The position numbers were made by a program, and so were the translations under genes. DNA of 64,000 nucleotides from UBA4781 sp963674975 (GTDB taxonomy: Bacteria > Chloroflexota > Anaerolineae > Anaerolineales > Anaerolineaceae): assembly GCA_963674975.1 (NCBI GenBank), contig OY771913.1, forward strand, positions 2,418,001 to 2,482,000, given 5' to 3'. The notes beneath the pieces are model-generated. The model was not told the origin of the DNA. It was given only the letters and a program-made list of their open reading frames with translations, and did no database searches. Positions 35,154-44,800 of the stretch are shown here, in pieces; within the stretch, counting starts at the first letter, position 1, and each line of letters begins with the position of its first letter.

Positions 35154-36954
35154 TTTCACTGCTCCCAGCTGCATAAAGCGATTGACGTACTAAATCGGGG
35201 GGAATATTCAGCATGACAACCAGTTCTTCAACAATGTCATGAAAAACCGGTGCTGCCACATAAGAACCCCAGTAACCAATTTCAGGATCCGGCTTTTCGA
35301 TCCATACATATACCAAGAATTGTGGATCATCCACTGGACCCCAGCCCACAAAAGAAGCATTGGATAAGTCTTCATCATATCCACTCTCAGTGGGAACTTC
35401 TGCTGTTCCTGTTTTACCGGCAATGCGGTATCCATCTACCAGCGCCAGGGAACCTTCTCCACCTTCCAATGATTTAGCCAGCAATTCGGTCATGGTGGTG
35501 GCGGTTTCTTCACTGACGGGTACGCTCAACACCTGCGGGGTGGTTTCATAGATCTCGCCGCTGTCAATAATGGCTTTGACCACATGCGGTTTCATCATCT
35601 TTCCACCGTTTGCGAGTGCAGAGGCGGCGGTTGCCATCTGGATCGGGGTAACGGCTACACCCTGTCCAAAAGAGTTGGTCGCCAGGTTGATAGGATACCA
35701 GTCGTCATCCCCCGGCATACTCAAAGGCCAGATCTCTTCTCCGCCAAGGTCGATATTGGTGCGGCGACCGATACCGAAAGCCTGCATGTATGAATAAAAA
35801 TCATCCGCTTCCAGCTTTTCTACGGCAATTTTTGCCAGGCAAACATTCAATGAATTCTGCAAACAGCCCAAAACATCCTGATCCCCCCATGATTTACGGT
35901 TCCAGTTGTAAATAATACTCCCGTTCATATCGTAGTACTGCCCGACGCTGAATTTGTCGTCGGTTTTTACTTTCCCTGAATCCAATGCAGCTGCCATGGT
36001 TAATATCTTGAAAACCGAACCTGGTTCATAGGTTTCGGAGATAGCCCGGTTGAACGGTGTGGTATCTTCCAGTTCATCCTCATAAACCCAGTATTGATTG
36101 AGATTGATGCGCGGCTGTGAAGCCATAGCCAGAATTTCACCATTACTGGGATCCATGATGATGATCGTGCCGGATTCTGCTTTATAATGCTCTACAGCTT
36201 CGTCCAGCTTCTCTTCCACCATTGCCTGAATTTCCCGATCAATGGTGAGCACCAGGCTTGCTCCTGAGGGCAGGGTGGGAGTTTCCTCGATCATATAAGG
36301 ATCAAGAGGTATTTCTACCGTCACAGGTGGACCGGAAAGGATGTCATTGTAGTATTCCTCCACTCCATAAAATCCTTCACCGTTCTTTCGATCACGAAAC
36401 TTGTAGAATCCGATGATATTTGCCGCCAGTGTATTTTCAGGATAACTGCGCTGCAAATGGGGATACCAGACCATACCCCGCAAGCTGGGTAGGTCTGGAT
36501 TTTCCCCTTCCGGATTCAACGTTTCGTATTCATCTTTAATAGTTGATAATGCTTCAATAACACCCGATGGCAAAAAATCGGTGATGATGCCGTAGATGCT
36601 CTTCCCTTCTTCATATTTGAGGGAAGCCGTTTCGAGTGCTTTCTCATGATCTACACTGGGAATTGCAGAGAGTGTATCAACAATGGTATTGGCGTTTTTT
36701 ACGTATTGCAGCAGCACACCAACTTCATAAACTTCTTCGTTACCCGCCAGTAGATGTCCCCAGCGGTCGTAGATGTTCCCTCTTTCCGGGTAGACGATCT
36801 TCTTTTCGTAGGTGTACAGTTTATCTGCCCGTTCGCTCACTTTGATGAACTCATTTGTGTTTTGAATGCGGAACATCTGGAAGATGATCAAAATGCAAAG
36901 AAATGAACAAAAAGCTTTGATGAGATTCAGCCGGGCATTGAATTTATATTTCAT
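35137..36954 (-). CDS. ftsI: septal peptidoglycan transpeptidase FtsI (penicillin-binding protein 2/3 type)
   Basis: The 605-residue class B penicillin-binding protein has one N-terminal membrane helix (about 10-26), a dimerisation domain starting PERGNIYDRWGHLLAG, and a transpeptidase domain with the nucleophile in EPGSVFKIL (SxxK), SLNV (SxN) and KTGTAEV (KTG). No PASTA repeats follow. It cross-links septal peptidoglycan with FtsW. It starts with an ATGA overlap on the ftsL-like gene and is directly followed by murF. Confidence 0.96.
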   Translation of the reverse strand: MKYKFNARLNLIKAFCSFLCILIIFQMFRIQNTNEFIKVSERADKLYTYEKKIVYPERGNIYDRWGHLLAGNEEVYEVGVLLQYVKNANTIVDTLSAIPSVDHEKALETASLKYEEGKSIYGIITDFLPSGVIEALSTIKDEYETLNPEGENPDLPSLRGMVWYPHLQRSYPENTLAANIIGFYKFRDRKNGEGFYGVEEYYNDILSGPPVTVEIPLDPYMIEETPTLPSGASLVLTIDREIQAMVEEKLDEAVEHYKAESGTIIIMDPSNGEILAMASQPRINLNQYWVYEDELEDTTPFNRAISETYEPGSVFKILTMAAALDSGKVKTDDKFSVGQYYDMNGSIIYNWNRKSWGDQDVLGCLQNSLNVCLAKIAVEKLEADDFYSYMQAFGIGRRTNIDLGGEEIWPLSMPGDDDWYPINLATNSFGQGVAVTPIQMATAASALANGGKMMKPHVVKAIIDSGEIYETTPQVLSVPVSEETATTMTELLAKSLEGGEGSLALVDGYRIAGKTGTAEVPTESGYDEDLSNASFVGWGPVDDPQFLVYVWIEKPDPEIGYWGSYVAAPVFHDIVEELVVMLNIPPDLVRQSLYAAGSSENDQIN

Positions 36955-37418
36955 GGCTCAACCTCCTCATTGGGGGTTGAGAAAAGAAGATTGCCCAGAA
37001 AATCTGCCAGCGATTCCTGGTAGGCAGAGTTCAAAACTACATCTCCTTCGCTATCTGTACCTGGGGCAGGAGAAGTTAATTCAAGAGTGCGACCAGGGTA
37101 AGAGGGAAGCACCATATAAAAAATATTGTCCGTTGTGATCTGGCTGAATCCTAATTTTTCGGCGCGATTTGTCATATTGGTATTTGAAAGCAGCCAGGCT
37201 AGCTGCGTATTTTCATTCGCTATGGTTCGCTGCAGCTCTTCCTGTGTGTCAAGATAAGCCCGAATTTCAAGCCCAGCAGCGGCTGCCTGAGCGCTGAAGA
37301 TCAGGTACAGGGTAAAGACGGTCCCGATGGTGATCACAGGCAGCACATACAGACCCAGTTTCTGGATCTGCTTCCGGCGGGGCGTTTGTTTGTATGCCTG
37401 TATCAATTTCTTAGCCAT
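36951..37418 (-). CDS. ftsL: FtsL-like septum formation protein
   Basis: The 155-residue protein has a short basic cytoplasmic N-terminus, one membrane helix (about 23-45), then a coiled-coil stretch with the pattern LDTQEELQRTIANENTQLAW and a low-complexity C-terminus. FtsL sequences are poorly conserved. The call relies on this topology and on the position between rsmH and ftsI. The start at 37418 lies 4 bp after the rsmH stop. It would form the FtsQLB division complex. Confidence 0.75.
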   Translation of the reverse strand: MAKKLIQAYKQTPRRKQIQKLGLYVLPVITIGTVFTLYLIFSAQAAAAGLEIRAYLDTQEELQRTIANENTQLAWLLSNTNMTNRAEKLGFSQITTDNIFYMVLPSYPGRTLELTSPAPGTDSEGDVVLNSAYQESLADFLGNLLFSTPNEEVEP

Positions 37419-37422
37419 CTTC

Positions 37423-38361
37423 TTATCCGATCTTCTGTGCAACTCGAAGCTTTGCACTGCGTGAACGGGGGTTTATTTTAATCTCATCCTCTGATGCAGT
37501 GATAGGTTTTTTTGTTAGGATGGTCAGGCTTGCCTTATGACCGCACGTGCAGGTTGGCTGTTCCGGAGGGCAGATGCAATCTTTTGATTCTCGTTTGAAG
37601 ATTTCTTTCACGATCCTGTCTTCAAGAGAATGAAAGGAGATCACGGCGATTTTTCCCTGAGGCGCAAGGTGCTTTATTCCCAAAGCCAGCCCTTTTTCTA
37701 CTCCATCCAATTCCGAATTCACGGCAATACGGATCGCTTGAAAAGTGCGGGTAGCAGGATGTATCCGTGATTTCTTCCCGTGGTAAACCGCAGAAATCAC
37801 CTGCGCCAGCTGGGTGGTGGTGTGAATGGGGCGGGCTGCACAGATAGCTTTTGCGATAGCGCGCGCTTTTGGTTCTTCGCCATACTGCCAGAGAACTTCG
37901 GAGATCTCTTCTTCCTTCCATTGGTTCACCAGATCCGAAGCGCTGAAATCTTTCTGTTCGTTGAAACGCATATCCAGTGGACCCTCTTTGTTGAAGGAAA
38001 AACCGCGCTCTGCATCATCGACCTGCATGGAAGATACGCCAAGGTCAAATAAGATCCCATTGATCTGATTCCAGCCGATCTCCTGCAGGCAGGCTTCCAT
38101 TTCAATGTAAGAAATGTTAAAAAGAAATGTTCTGGATGAATATTTCTGCAGTCGTTCGGAAGCAATAGTAATTGCCCGGGGATCGATATCCAATCCGACC
38201 AGCATTCCATCTGGTTCACTGGCAGCCAGGATTGCTTCAGCGTGACCGCCGGCGCCTGTTGTTGCATCAAGATATTTCTCCCGGGCGGCGGGCTTAAGAA
38301 AGCTAAGAACTTCCCGTTTGAGAACTGGGGTATGGGGATACAGTTGATCGGTCGCCATCAT
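37423..38361 (-). CDS. rsmH: 16S rRNA (cytosine(1402)-N(4))-methyltransferase RsmH
   Basis: The 312-residue methyltransferase modifies C1402 of 16S rRNA in the ribosomal P site. Motifs are HTPVLKREVLSFL, the S-adenosylmethionine loop DATTGAGGHAEAIL, GILFDLGVSSMQVDDAERGF and ISFHSLEDRIVKEIF. The C-terminal region includes a small cysteine cluster, CICPPEQPTCTCG. It overlaps the mraZ stop as ATGA and is the usual second gene of the dcw cluster. Confidence 0.97.
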   Translation of the reverse strand: MMATDQLYPHTPVLKREVLSFLKPAAREKYLDATTGAGGHAEAILAASEPDGMLVGLDIDPRAITIASERLQKYSSRTFLFNISYIEMEACLQEIGWNQINGILFDLGVSSMQVDDAERGFSFNKEGPLDMRFNEQKDFSASDLVNQWKEEEISEVLWQYGEEPKARAIAKAICAARPIHTTTQLAQVISAVYHGKKSRIHPATRTFQAIRIAVNSELDGVEKGLALGIKHLAPQGKIAVISFHSLEDRIVKEIFKRESKDCICPPEQPTCTCGHKASLTILTKKPITASEDEIKINPRSRSAKLRVAQKIG

Positions 38362-38801
38362 GACTCCTCAAATGTAAGATCCAGGTTCTCAAATCTCTTG
38401 TCCTTTAGATCGGAATTTAGAAGTTGATCGGATTCAGCATGCCATTGTGAAGCAGACCAGATCTCAAAATAATCTCCGGCGCCATTGATGACAACATTTG
38501 ATTCCAGTTTGATTGCGTCCCTCAGGTTTTGAGGGATAAGGATGCGCCCCATTTTGTCTGCTTGAACCAAAGTCGCGTAAGAATAGATCATGCGGCGCTG
38601 TTTACGAACGTCTTCATTCATGATGTTATGTTGACGAATTTTGTGAGATAATGACTCTAAATTATGTTGATTCATGCCTATCAAGTTATTGTCAAAACCC
38701 ACGGTGATATAAGTGCCATCGGTAAGTTCGTCACGAAAGCAGGCAGGGATGGTCAATCTCCCTTTATCATCAATAGTGTGTTCGAACTGCCCAAAGAACA
38801 T
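38358..38801 (-). CDS. mraZ: transcriptional regulator MraZ
   Basis: The 147-residue regulator has two AbrB-like beta domains, each with a characteristic patch: DDKGRLTIPACFRDEL (about 11-26) and DKMGRILIPQNLRDAI (about 78-93). MraZ forms a ring that binds short direct repeats before its own gene and represses the dcw cluster. I chose the ATG at 38801, where homology begins with MFFGQFEH. Upstream, four TGGG-type repeats at 10-bp spacing are found, its expected operator. Confidence 0.97.
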   Translation of the reverse strand: MFFGQFEHTIDDKGRLTIPACFRDELTDGTYITVGFDNNLIGMNQHNLESLSHKIRQHNIMNEDVRKQRRMIYSYATLVQADKMGRILIPQNLRDAIKLESNVVINGAGDYFEIWSASQWHAESDQLLNSDLKDKRFENLDLTFEES

Positions 38802-38827
38802 CTGTTCTACCTCTTGATATAGCCAGA

Positions 38828-38847
38828 ACGCCGGTTGATACCGGCGT
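38828..38847 (-). other. hairpin in the mraZ leader next to the MraZ repeats
   Basis: Eight-base arms ACGCCGGT and ACCGGCGT enclose a 4-nt loop. The stem directly abuts the last MraZ repeat and ends 26 nt before the mraZ ATG, so it should form at the 5' side of the dcw mRNA. It is not followed by a T-run and is unlikely to terminate. It may stabilise the long transcript. Confidence 0.6.
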
Positions 38848-38881
38848 CCCACATTCACCCATTTTTCTCCATTTGTTCCCA
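38848..38881 (-). promoter_or_regulatory. MraZ operator: four direct repeats at 10-bp period
   Basis: On the minus strand TGGG, TGGA, TGGG and TGGG begin at 38881, 38871, 38861 and 38851, exactly 10 bp apart. MraZ is known to bind TGGGN repeats separated by 5 bp. The array starts one base after the -10 box, so bound MraZ would cover the start point and repress the dcw cluster. Confidence 0.88.
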
Positions 38882-38882
38882 C

Positions 38883-38911
38883 ATTATATATGATTTAGGG
38901 GTAGATTTCAA
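38883..38911 (-). promoter_or_regulatory. sigma-70-type promoter of the dcw cluster
   Basis: On the minus strand TTGAAA (38906-38911) and TATAAT (38883-38888) are separated by 17 bp, close to consensus. It sits immediately upstream of the MraZ repeats and about 80 bp before the mraZ ATG. Confidence 0.88.
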
Positions 38912-38932
38912 GAACCTGAATGTAAATTTGGG

Positions 38933-38949
38933 TTATCATTTAATGATAA
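38933..38949 (+). promoter_or_regulatory. AT-rich palindrome upstream of the esterase gene
   Basis: Perfect 8-base arms TTATCATT and AATGATAA flank one central T, ending 14 bp before the esterase ATG. It could be an operator for an unknown regulator or part of the mRNA leader. No regulator gene lies next to it. Confidence 0.4.
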
Positions 38950-38963
38950 AAAAGGGAGAAAAG

Positions 38964-39947
38964 ATGTACTTTGACCTGCCATTAGAGCAATTGAGACAAT
39001 ATAAACCTGCCCGGAAAGAACCTGCTGATTTTTCCGAATTTTGGGATGAAAGCATCCGGGAAACAAAAAAACATCCGCTCGATCTGAAAATAGAGCCGGT
39101 AGATTTTGGATTATCCCTTCTGGATACGTTTGATGTAACCTATGCCGGTTATGGCGGGCAACCCATTAAAGCGTGGTTTATCCTACCCAAAATAAGAGAA
39201 AAAGACATCCCGTGTGTGGTGCAGTATATTGGGTACGGTGGAGGGAGAGGATTCCCGCAGGATTGGTTGATCTGGCCTGCATCGGGTTTTGCCACCCTGG
39301 TAATGGATGCCCGCGGGCAGGGGAGTTCATTTATGAATGGAGATACACCGGATATCCCTGATTGCGGCTCCAGCCATCATTATCCTGGTTTCATGACTGT
39401 CGGTATCCTTGACCCGAAGCAGTACTACTATCGGCGCGTGTTCTGCGATGCGGTGCGCGCTGTTGAAGCGGCGCGCAATCTCTCGCCGGTTGATCCACGG
39501 AAGATCGCTGTTTGCGGAAAAAGCCAGGGGGGTGGAATTTCTCTGGCAGTGAGCGGTCTGGTGCCAGGTCTGATTGCAGTCATGGCTGACGTCCCATTTT
39601 TATGTAATTTTAAACGAGCGGTGAGTGTTACCGATGCATTTCCTTATAACGAAATTACCCAGTTCTGCAAAATCAATCGAGATAAGGATGAATGTGTTTT
39701 CGAAACACTTTCATATTTTGACGCAATGAATTTTGTCTGCCGGGCAGATGCTCCGGCATTGTTCAGCGTTGGGTTAATGGACTTAACCTGCCCGCCTTCA
39801 ACGGTGTTCTCCGCTTTCAATCATTATGCTGGTGAGAAACAGATAGAGATCTATGATTTTAACGATCATGAAGGCGGGGGCTCGCATCATGATATCAAGA
39901 GAACTTCATTCTTCAGGGACCAGGTAAATAAAAAGAGAGGTGAATGA
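38964..39947 (+). CDS. acetylxylan esterase-type alpha/beta hydrolase (CE7-like)
   Basis: The 327-residue enzyme matches carbohydrate esterase family 7 and cephalosporin-C deacetylases in length and motifs. The nucleophile serine lies in GKSQGGGISLA (about 188-198), the acid in MDLTCPPST (about 272-280) and the histidine in DHEGGG near residue 306. The N-terminal pattern MYFDLPLEQLRQYKP is typical. It has no signal peptide, so it should remove acetyl groups from imported xylo-oligosaccharides in the cytoplasm. The start at 38964 has GGGAG upstream. The gene stands alone, divergent from the dcw promoter. Confidence 0.92.
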   Translation: MYFDLPLEQLRQYKPARKEPADFSEFWDESIRETKKHPLDLKIEPVDFGLSLLDTFDVTYAGYGGQPIKAWFILPKIREKDIPCVVQYIGYGGGRGFPQDWLIWPASGFATLVMDARGQGSSFMNGDTPDIPDCGSSHHYPGFMTVGILDPKQYYYRRVFCDAVRAVEAARNLSPVDPRKIAVCGKSQGGGISLAVSGLVPGLIAVMADVPFLCNFKRAVSVTDAFPYNEITQFCKINRDKDECVFETLSYFDAMNFVCRADAPALFSVGLMDLTCPPSTVFSAFNHYAGEKQIEIYDFNDHEGGGSHHDIKRTSFFRDQVNKKRGE

Positions 39948-39965
39948 TCTTCACCTCTCTTTCTT
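39934..39965. terminator. bidirectional terminator between the esterase and the small lipoprotein
   Basis: Perfect 11-bp arms at 39934-39944 and 39950-39960 enclose a 5-nt loop. The plus-strand side is followed by TTCTT and the minus-strand side by TTTTTATTT. It can serve both convergent genes. The esterase stop codon lies at the loop. Confidence 0.85.
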
Positions 39966-39979
39966 AACTGCCTTTACCT

Positions 39980-40504
39980 TTATTCAAAGCAGGTAGATGG
40001 CTTGATGCTGCTAGAACGGTTTCCGCAGAAGCCAGAACTGCTGCTGAGACGCCCGGTGAATGTCTCTTCCGATTCATCCATATACATATAGAAGTTTCCG
40101 GATGTACCATCTGTGTTTTCCCAGTCTCCAATAATGGTTGCCCCATCTTCTTGAATTGTACCGATGAAAGAAATGGAATTACTTCCGGTCACAGTAGAAC
40201 CGCTGATCTTATCTCCCTGAACAAGGAAGTCAATCGTATAGCTCTTTGTGCTGTCTCCCATCCAGATAGTCCATTGACCATCCCAATCCACATCCATTGC
40301 AACAATGGCTGTTGGGGCTGGAGTGGCAGTATCAGCTGCTTTATCTTCTGGTTCTGCAGTTACAATCACGGTAATCACCTGGGGAGCCAGTGTGGGGATC
40401 ACAATTTCTTCTTCACTGCTCTGGAAGAATGGGAAGCTGCAAGCCATCGAAATGACAGCCAGACAGCAAATTGAAATAATTGCGAGCATGAGGGGTTTTC
40501 TCAT
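39980..40504 (-). CDS. small lipoprotein of unknown function
   Basis: The 174-residue protein has a lipoprotein signal peptide (lipobox ISMAC, Cys about 22), a Thr/Pro/Ala-rich linker (about 35-68) and a C-terminal domain of about 105 residues that is rich in Gly, Ser and Thr and probably all beta. That domain begins WDGQWTIWMG and repeats turns such as GDKISGSTV and GATIIGDWENTDG, as in small barrel proteins that report on bound ligands. I do not recognise the family. The start at 40504 has AGGAGG 6 nt upstream. Two cysteines lie near the C-terminus and might pair. Confidence 0.8.
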   Translation of the reverse strand: MRKPLMLAIISICCLAVISMACSFPFFQSSEEEIVIPTLAPQVITVIVTAEPEDKAADTATPAPTAIVAMDVDWDGQWTIWMGDSTKSYTIDFLVQGDKISGSTVTGSNSISFIGTIQEDGATIIGDWENTDGTSGNFYMYMDESEETFTGRLSSSSGFCGNRSSSIKPSTCFE

Positions 40505-40530
40505 TGGGTTCCTCCTATCCATTCATTATA

Positions 40531-40558
40531 ATTGTATGTAAAAAGGCAAAAAATTCAA
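40531..40558 (-). promoter_or_regulatory. promoter of the small lipoprotein gene
   Basis: On the minus strand TTGAAT (40553-40558) and TACAAT (40531-40536) are separated by 16 bp. An overlapping TATAAT begins six bases further on. The expected leader is about 20 nt and includes the AGGAGG site. Confidence 0.5.
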
Positions 40559-40668
40559 TATTGTTTCCTTGCTATTCTTCATAGGAATGAACTGGTTTCA
40601 TTCCCTATTTAAGCATAACAGATTAATCATTTTCTATGTAGGTCTATTCTTCAATAGACTTCTTCATG

Positions 40669-41550
40669 TTAAAGGAAACTCATCTCAGATAAAACTTTGT
40701 GTATAGAATTATAGTCACTTTGAGACAATTCACCAAACGGTCCCCGAGTTCTTCCGCAGGGAATACCGTGCATTGCTAAAATTGCATAGAATGCTGCCAT
40801 TTTGGGATAGTTTTTGATCAAAGCTTTTACCGATTTTATCTTGTTCTGGTAAAGCTCAATATCTTCATTATTTCCTTTTTCTAGTGAATGGACTAGAGCA
40901 GCAACTATCTCTGGAAAAGCGTTCGAAAGCCCTGAGATGCAGCCTCGAACCCCGAGTTCATATGCGGGTACAAACAAAGACTCTGTTCCCACAACATAAT
41001 CGCACTGCGAAGCCGGGATATGCTGCATCCGTTCCTGTATGGCATCCAGGCTGCCCGTTGTGTCTTTAACCCCCTGCACACCAAGGGCGATCAATCTTTC
41101 AAAAAGATCCAGATCTATTTTTCGATTTGCATAGGATGGATAGTCATAGAGATATACAGGAAGATCAGTACTTTCCAGCAGCGATCTGAAGTGAAAGAGA
41201 ATCTCAGCATCTGTATGAGGATAATAATAAGGTACCAGGGCAGCCAGCATCTGGGCACCGTGTTCCTGTGCATGGTTTGCCAGCTCAATGGTTGACACAG
41301 TGCTGGTAGTTCCTACATGGGCAATGATCAGCTTTTGGGGATCATCATTTGCCTGAATGATCAATTCCAGTGCTTTTTTTCGTTCAGAAAGCTCCATCAT
41401 CATTCCGGACCCAAAACTACCGCAGACAAAATATCCGCTTGTATACTGTTTCGAAAACCGGAGAAGTGGGGGAAAAAGTTCTTCTGCTACTTTCCCATCA
41501 TTAGCAAACGGAGTTAATAAGGGCGTAATTAAACCAATAATTCTATTCAT
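40669..41550 (-). CDS. dihydrodipicolinate synthase / N-acetylneuraminate lyase family aldolase
   Basis: The 293-residue protein is a class I aldolase of the DapA superfamily. The Schiff-base lysine is in GVQGVKDTTGS (about 160) and the catalytic tyrosine in YLYDYPS (about 132-138). The substrate-binding loop, usually GTTGE or GSTGE, reads CGSFGSGMMM here, so dihydrodipicolinate synthase activity is doubtful. A sugar-acid or 2-keto-acid aldolase is more likely. It stands alone, with no lysine or sialic acid genes near. The substrate is unknown. Confidence 0.88.
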   Translation of the reverse strand: MNRIIGLITPLLTPFANDGKVAEELFPPLLRFSKQYTSGYFVCGSFGSGMMMELSERKKALELIIQANDDPQKLIIAHVGTTSTVSTIELANHAQEHGAQMLAALVPYYYPHTDAEILFHFRSLLESTDLPVYLYDYPSYANRKIDLDLFERLIALGVQGVKDTTGSLDAIQERMQHIPASQCDYVVGTESLFVPAYELGVRGCISGLSNAFPEIVAALVHSLEKGNNEDIELYQNKIKSVKALIKNYPKMAAFYAILAMHGIPCGRTRGPFGELSQSDYNSIHKVLSEMSFL

Positions 41551-41803
41551 TTCATCTTACCGTTTTAGAGATTAGAGTAAGTATACTTTCTATTTTTTCT
41601 ACATTTGTTCATCTTGTTTCTCAAACTGGTGAAATATATTTTCTTAAATTATATGATTGAGAGCTTTTTTATGAACTTTTTTCTTTACAAGAAGTTTAAG
41701 AAGTAATTATTGAAGGATGAATATCGCAATAAGCATATGTATAATGAATGAAAGTGATGGATAATGAAAAATAACGATCAATAATCTATTTGCTTTTTTA
41801 CCT

Positions 41804-44800
41804 ATGAAAAAAAGAAATGATCGATCTAAGAAAAGTGTTGGATCAGAAGGGGAAGTGGCAAAAATTCGTCAAGAGAAAAAAAATAAAATAGAAACACAAA
41901 AACCAAATTCTTTTAATTCGGGCTCAGATATTTCCGATTATGATCTCTTTTCTCATGTTAAAAGCGGGATAGCTGTTTATGAAGCGATAGAGGGGGGAAA
42001 AGACTTTATTCTTAAAGATTTCAATGCAGCTGCAGAAAAAATAGATCACAAATCACGCAAAGAGATAATTGGACAAAAAGTAACAGATATATTCCCTGGT
42101 ATTCGAGAGATGACATTATTAAAGACCTTCAAGCGTGTTTGGAAAACAGGAATACCTGAAAATCATCCTGTCGCTTTGTATAAGGATAACGTATTAACTG
42201 GCTGGCGTGAGAATTATGTTTACAAATTGTCTACTGGAGAGATTGTTGCTGTTTATAACGATCTTACAGAACAGAAGAAAGCTGAGATCTATGAGAAATG
42301 GCTGGCATCTTTCCCGGAGATCAATCCGCTTTTGGTTTTGGAAATTGATGAAGAATTGAATATTATCTATATCAACCCGTCAGTAAAAAAACAATTCACT
42401 GATATAGAGACAAGCAGTGCCAGCCATCCATTTCTTACTAATATACCAAATGCGATCAATGTTCTCAAAAAAGAGAATAAAGAGAATACAACTGTTGAAA
42501 TTCAAGTTGGAGATCGGTGGTATTCACAAATTGTTTGCAGCGTCTCTACTAGTAAAAATTTCCGTATCTATGCTTATGATATTACTGAAAAAAGAAATGC
42601 TGAATTAATCCGAAAGATATTATTTGAGATTATTCAGGCAGCCGTTATGACACAGGGCTTGCCTGAATTTTTCAAACTTTTACGGGATTCAATTGCAAAA
42701 GGATTTTATGCAGATAACATTTATGTGTTTCTTTACGATGAAAAAAAAGCAGATTATTCGGTTATCTATACCTCAAATGTTTCCGAATCTTTATATCCAA
42801 TTTTGCAGATGAAAAAGTGTCTTTCCGAAGAAAGATTTCATGCTAAGCGAACCTCTTTACTTACTAAAGAACAGCTGAAGAAATTAAAAAGATCCGCAAA
42901 TAAGAATGATCCATTACCTGTTTCTGGAATTTGTATTCCTTTGAAAACACCAGATCAGGTTATGGGTGTTATTACTCTCTTTGATTATGAAAGAGAAGAT
43001 CGTTTTGAAAACAGCGATCTCATATCGTTTGATTTGATCGCCGGACAGGTCGCGGAGATCATCCAAAGAAAACAGACTCAGGATTCTTTGATTAAACAAA
43101 ACCGGATGCTGCGGATGCTTAGCGCAACAAATCAAGCATTGATCCACATTAATAATGAAAAGGAACTCATTGAATCAGTTTGCGAGATCATTGTTAATGA
43201 AGGTGCTTATCGCATGGCATGGATTGGTTATGCAGAGCAGAATGTGGGAAAACGTGTCACTCCGGTTGCACAAAAAGGTTTTGAAGAAGGATATCTTGAT
43301 TCTATAAAGATCAGTTGGGCAGATACTAAATTCGGGCAGGGTCCGACCGGAACTGCAATCCGTACAAATAAGATCTCCATAGCGCGGAATATTCCAGATA
43401 ATCCGAATTATTCTCCGTGGAGGAAAGCTGCAATTCAACGAAACTATCGATCATCAATTGCCATTCCTCTTTCCATAAACGGAAAAGCTATTGGAGCAGT
43501 GAATATCTATTCTAATAAGATCGATTCATTTAACGAAGAAGAGATCGAATTGCTTTCTGAAATGGCTGGCGATCTTTCGTATGGAATTGAAGCGTTGCGC
43601 ACAAAAGAAGCACAGGCGTATGCTCAAAAAACATTGCTTGAGAGCGAAGAAAAATTCAAGTTCGTTTTTGAAAATTCGGTAATTGGTAAATCTCTAACCT
43701 CTACTTCCGGTGAAATTCATGTGAATAAGGCTTTCTGTGACATGCTCGGTTATTCTCCTGCAGAATTACAGAATAAGCGATGGCAGGATATCACTCATCC
43801 GGATGATATTGAAAAAACCCAAAAAGAAATGGATTCTCTTCTCACGGGTAAAGAAAAATCGGTTCGCTTTATAAAACGCTATATTAAAAAAGATGGCTCT
43901 TTTATATGGACAGACATACTTACATCGTTGCGCTGGGATGAAGACCATAAACCCATGTATTTTATCACTGCGATTGTCGATATAACCAGCCGAATCACTA
44001 TGGAACAAGAGTTAAAGCAAAGCAATGATTTTCAGCAATCTCTCTTTGAAACCACTTCCATGGCAACCTCGATCCTTGAAAAGGATATGACTATTTCAAG
44101 GATCAATCATGCTTACGAACAGCTAACCGGTTATTCTAAAGAGGAAGTGGAGGGAAAAAAGAAATGGATCGAGCTTGTGCATCCTGATTATCTTGAAATG
44201 ATGATGGATTACCACAACCGCCGGCGGACTGATCCGACCAATATTCCAAAACACTATGAATTTCGCCTGGTTACAAAAAATAATGATTACAAAGATATAT
44301 TTCTCACGGTTGACCTGATTCCGGGTATGCAGAAAAGCGTTGCTTCGTTTCTTGATATAACTGAACGAAAGAAGAGCGAAAAAGCACTGCGGGAGGCAAA
44401 TACGATCATCAATCGCAGTCCGGCGGTGGCATTTCTATGGAAAAATGAACCTGACTGGCCAGTTGAGTTTGTTTCGGAAAATGTAGATAGATTGTTTGGC
44501 TATACTGCAGAAGATTTTGTTGAAGGAAAAGTCTCCTACATTAAGTGCATTCATAAGGAAGATCTGAGTAGGGTGGTTGAGGAAGTTTCCAAAAACAGTA
44601 ATATTGCAGGTTTGAGTTCTTTTGCACATGAACCGTATCGAATTATTACGAGAGGAAGTGGTTTTCGATGGGTTCAAGATATTACATTTATTCGTAGGAA
44701 TAATGAAGGGAAAATTACTCACTATGAGGGAATCGTTTTTGATATTACAGAGAAGATAGAAATCGCAGAAAAATTACAGATCAGCCAGAACAACTACCGT

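Noticed and set aside
41740..41745. TATAAT before the 1484-residue sensor gene
   Set aside because: No acceptable -35 box at 16-18 bp. Such hexamers are expected in this AT-rich gap.
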